Assembly: GCF_001625215.2 (NCBI RefSeq)
Contig: NC_030387.2
Span: forward strand, 5,422,501-5,486,500
Length of the DNA stretch: 64,000 nt
From: Daucus carota subsp. sativus
Taxonomy: Eukaryota; Streptophyta; Magnoliopsida; Apiales; Apiaceae
Direction of reading: 5' to 3'
This document shows, piece after piece, positions 61,889-64,000 of this stretch. The notes below the pieces were generated by a model. The model worked only from the letters and a program-made list of their open reading frames with translations, had not been told where the DNA came from and did not search any database. Position numbers and translations under genes: made by a program. Position 1 is the first letter of the stretch. Every line of letters starts with the position of its first letter.

Positions 61889-62407
61889 TCAATCCTTGGT
61901 GATGTCCACAATATAGTCGGAACCATATTCTTCGGTTTCATCATCATCGTCCTCAGCGTCAACATCTCCCCAAATTGCCCAATAATCAGCTTCATCACGT
62001 GCATCAAGTTTAGCCTGCAATGCATCGCATTCTTGCTCAATTCCAGCCATGTATCGATTGTAGCGATCATCAGAAAATGCAACACCCAACGGACGAAGTC
62101 TGTCTTCTAAAAGTTTATCAACTTCAGGATAACGTCTGCCCTCATCCTCAACCTCCTGCTCTGTCGGCACCCAATCTTTGCCGTTTCGAGCTCTCCTAGT
62201 AGAAAACTTACGTTGCAAATAGTACGCATGATCCCGCTTGATCTCCAACGTCTGTGGTGGTTTGCTTTTAGGAGCTAATGCAGGTCGTTGGTTGTTTAGG
62301 TTGCTGCGCATCCCTCCCAACAATAGCTCCGGTTGTTGTCTTCTCTGTTGTTGCTGTTGCAGGCGTTTTTCGTATCCGGGGGACATTGGCCTTTTACCCT
62401 TTTCCAT
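61889..62407 (-). CDS. accessory protein B of the MULE locus (unrecognised family)
   Basis: A 172-residue single-exon protein. Basic, Gln-rich N-terminus (EKGKRPMSPGYEKRLQQQQQ), PELLLGGMRSN, then STRRARNGKDWVPTEQEVED, and a strongly acidic C-terminus (DVDAEDDDDETEEYGSD). Its start is clearly homologous to the 63685 gene on the other strand, and its middle to the 55742 gene. Function unknown; the layout recalls small DNA- or RNA-associated accessory proteins. It is transcribed leftwards from promoter copy B. Confidence 0.65.
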   Translation of the reverse strand: MEKGKRPMSPGYEKRLQQQQQRRQQPELLLGGMRSNLNNQRPALAPKSKPPQTLEIKRDHAYYLQRKFSTRRARNGKDWVPTEQEVEDEGRRYPEVDKLLEDRLRPLGVAFSDDRYNRYMAGIEQECDALQAKLDARDEADYWAIWGDVDAEDDDDETEEYGSDYIVDITKD

Positions 62408-62539
62408 CTTGGTGCAGTTGAAGTAATGAAAGAAATATTGTTTTCGATGTATTTTCGTAGTTGAAATGTTGAAATTGAGTTCAATTTATAAGGCAACTGG
62501 CCAAGGAATTAATGTTAGGCAAAAATTCTTAGTAATTGG

Positions 62540-63629
62540 TGCATGGAGAGCTGCAACATATAAAGAGAAACATACTGTGCATGAATAGTAGGCTAGCTAG
62601 TTGAATAATTGGTGCTTCACATGTGTAATAATGCATAGGAGGTGACTATACGTATACTGTGCATGAGCAGGAGGAGTTATAATTGCTCCTTTGATAAAAG
62701 GGGTTTTAACCACTTGTACGAAACAGAAGCATTTACATAAACTTATTGCTTATGGTGTTAAAGCAATAAATAAACGGGATAAATAAACGGAATAAAAACT
62801 TCTCCTATTTATTTTTATTTAAATCAAATAAAACAATCAAAAAATTAAAAATAAATAGTTGATAAAATTTTAAAAATCTAAAAATATTAGCAAAAATAGT
62901 AGGACTCGGAATCTTCCATTTGGATGTAATACCATTCATAAAAAATGTGTGAAACTCAATATATAATATTTTCAAAATTTCCACTAACGATAGAGTAATA
63001 TTTTTGATACAAATTTTTCTAATGAGAACAGTCGTATCTGATAATGCAGAGGTTCACATGATCAACAGTAGGGCATAAATTAAAGGTTCTGCAAAAAGAA
63101 AAGCTGCAGTTCACTAGTAATGCATTATTTTCAAGGGAATCAATGAATCCTTCAATAACATATCAAACTGCAAGGACTTGTCATATCAAACTTTAAATAT
63201 GAGTAGTCTACTCGCCCCTTTAAATTGCAGTTACTGTTCTTCTGTGCATGCATTACAAGTTTGACTGAAAAAGATACAAGAGGTTCTGCAAAAAGACATG
63301 GTTCACATGTGTACAGCAATAAGCATGACATGATAGCTTGACAACACACTCCAACTCTACAGTAATATGCATGCTTTGTATAAAGTACCTGCAAAAGAAA
63401 GCTGAAGAAAATTTTAAGATACCCTAGACAAAAATGCAGCAGAGACTTGTCATTTCGAAATTTTAAACATGCAAGAAGAGCAGTGCAGGGAGTTGCCATA
63501 ATACAAATTTTGAATTATGTCATAACTGCAACTACTTTTGAATATACATAATATTACAACAATAATTCAATGTGGAGCTGTCCTATAAATATGTTCTTCC
63601 CCATACATTCAACACATACACTTCACTCA
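62540..63629. promoter_or_regulatory. bidirectional promoter repeat, copy B
   Basis: Same block as 60711-61684 plus an inserted segment of about 116 bp near 62895-63015. The left edge has the minus-strand TTTATATG box (about 62556-62564) upstream of the 62407 ATG. The right edge has TATAAATA (63584-63591) about 95 bp upstream of the 63685 ATG. So one block drives a divergent gene pair. Confidence 0.7.
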
Positions 63630-63684
63630 TTTTATTGTTTGTCATTGCAACACTTCTTCTTTTAATCACTTCAATCACCCCAAA

Positions 63685-64000
63685 ATGGATAAGGGCAAGG
63701 CACCAATGACCCCCGGCTATGAAAAACACCTAAAAAAACAAGAGAGAAGACAACCGGAGCTATTGTTGGGAGGAATGCGCAGCAACCAGAACAACCAACA
63801 ACCGGTCGTGCAACAAAAGCGTCGCCCACCAATGGGACGGATGGCGACGAATCAGCATCCAGGGGGGGCTCCAATGAGCCTTAAAGAGGAGATCTTACAG
63901 GAGAAACGTCGCCAGGCCGAAGAGCACGCTCGAGAGCTGGCCCAGATGAAATTCAACAACTCTTGCCGCAAGTTTACTACTAGGAGAATCAGAAAGGGCA
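63685..64000 (+). CDS. accessory protein C of the MULE locus, cut by the window edge
   Basis: The first 105 codons of an open frame: MDKGKAPMTPGYEKHLKKQ, RRQPELLLGGMRSNQNNQQP, a basic Pro/Arg tract, a helical EEILQEKRRQAEEHAREL, and FNNSCRKFTTRRIRKG at the edge. It is homologous to the 61889 gene, to which it is divergently paired across promoter copy B. The WVPT part of the motif would lie just beyond the window. Function unknown. Confidence 0.65.
   Translation, partial: MDKGKAPMTPGYEKHLKKQERRQPELLLGGMRSNQNNQQPVVQQKRRPPMGRMATNQHPGGAPMSLKEEILQEKRRQAEEHARELAQMKFNNSCRKFTTRRIRKG

Overview
The window is nuclear DNA of a flowering plant, almost certainly a eudicot. It is AT-rich, its genes are split by GT-AG introns, and it is crowded with plant MITEs. 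The protein families present include GH1 beta-glucosidase, the mitochondrial processing peptidase beta subunit, plant GH79, a ZAT-type zinc finger and plant mobile domain (PMD) proteins. I cannot name the species from sequence alone.

Layout. 1-4600 is a graveyard of nested repeats: a Ty3/gypsy gag fossil split by a Stowaway and a hAT-like MITE, a lone LTR, a Tourist-like MITE and a second hAT-like element. 4823-33061 is a gene-rich arm: an alpha/beta hydrolase (+, 10 exons), a GH1 beta-glucosidase (+, 13 exons, first exon split by a 455-bp MITE), MPP-beta (-, 9 exons, 2 nt out of frame in exon 3), a ZAT-like repressor (+, single exon), a heparanase-like GH79 (+, 8 exons) and a membrane RING protein (-). 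34846-42200 looks like a 7.4-kb non-autonomous Helitron carrying gene fragments, including a broken LESV (starch-matrix protein) piece. 43245-47057 is a PMD gene with one premature stop and an antisense LysM gene fragment in its first intron. 47841-48905 is an intact multi-pass membrane protein gene.

49726 to the right edge looks like one large, fairly young Mutator-like (MULE) locus that runs off the window. It holds an intact five-exon PMD gene (+), a small GRF-type zinc-finger gene (-), a MuDR-type transposase (-), and three members of an unrecognised small basic protein family at 55742 (-), 61889 (-) and 63685 (+, cut by the edge). It also has 4 x 232-bp and 3 x 340-bp tandem arrays and a roughly 1-kb bidirectional promoter present twice.

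The most interesting signal is a set of short odd-spaced inverted repeats in four separate blocks: 19977-20252, 21315-22442, 43038-43104 and 49894-56348. Each block has its own arm sequence (AAACG..CGTTT, ACGCA..TGCGT, ACGCTAC..GTAGCGT, TGTTCGCCC..GGGCGAACA). In all four, the two CG dinucleotides are separated by exactly 13 bases. Two of the blocks belong to the PMD loci and two are small gene-less elements. This resembles the family-specific clustered motifs read by VANC anti-silencing proteins in Arabidopsis VANDAL MULEs, but the palindromic CG-N13-CG form is not one I know as described.
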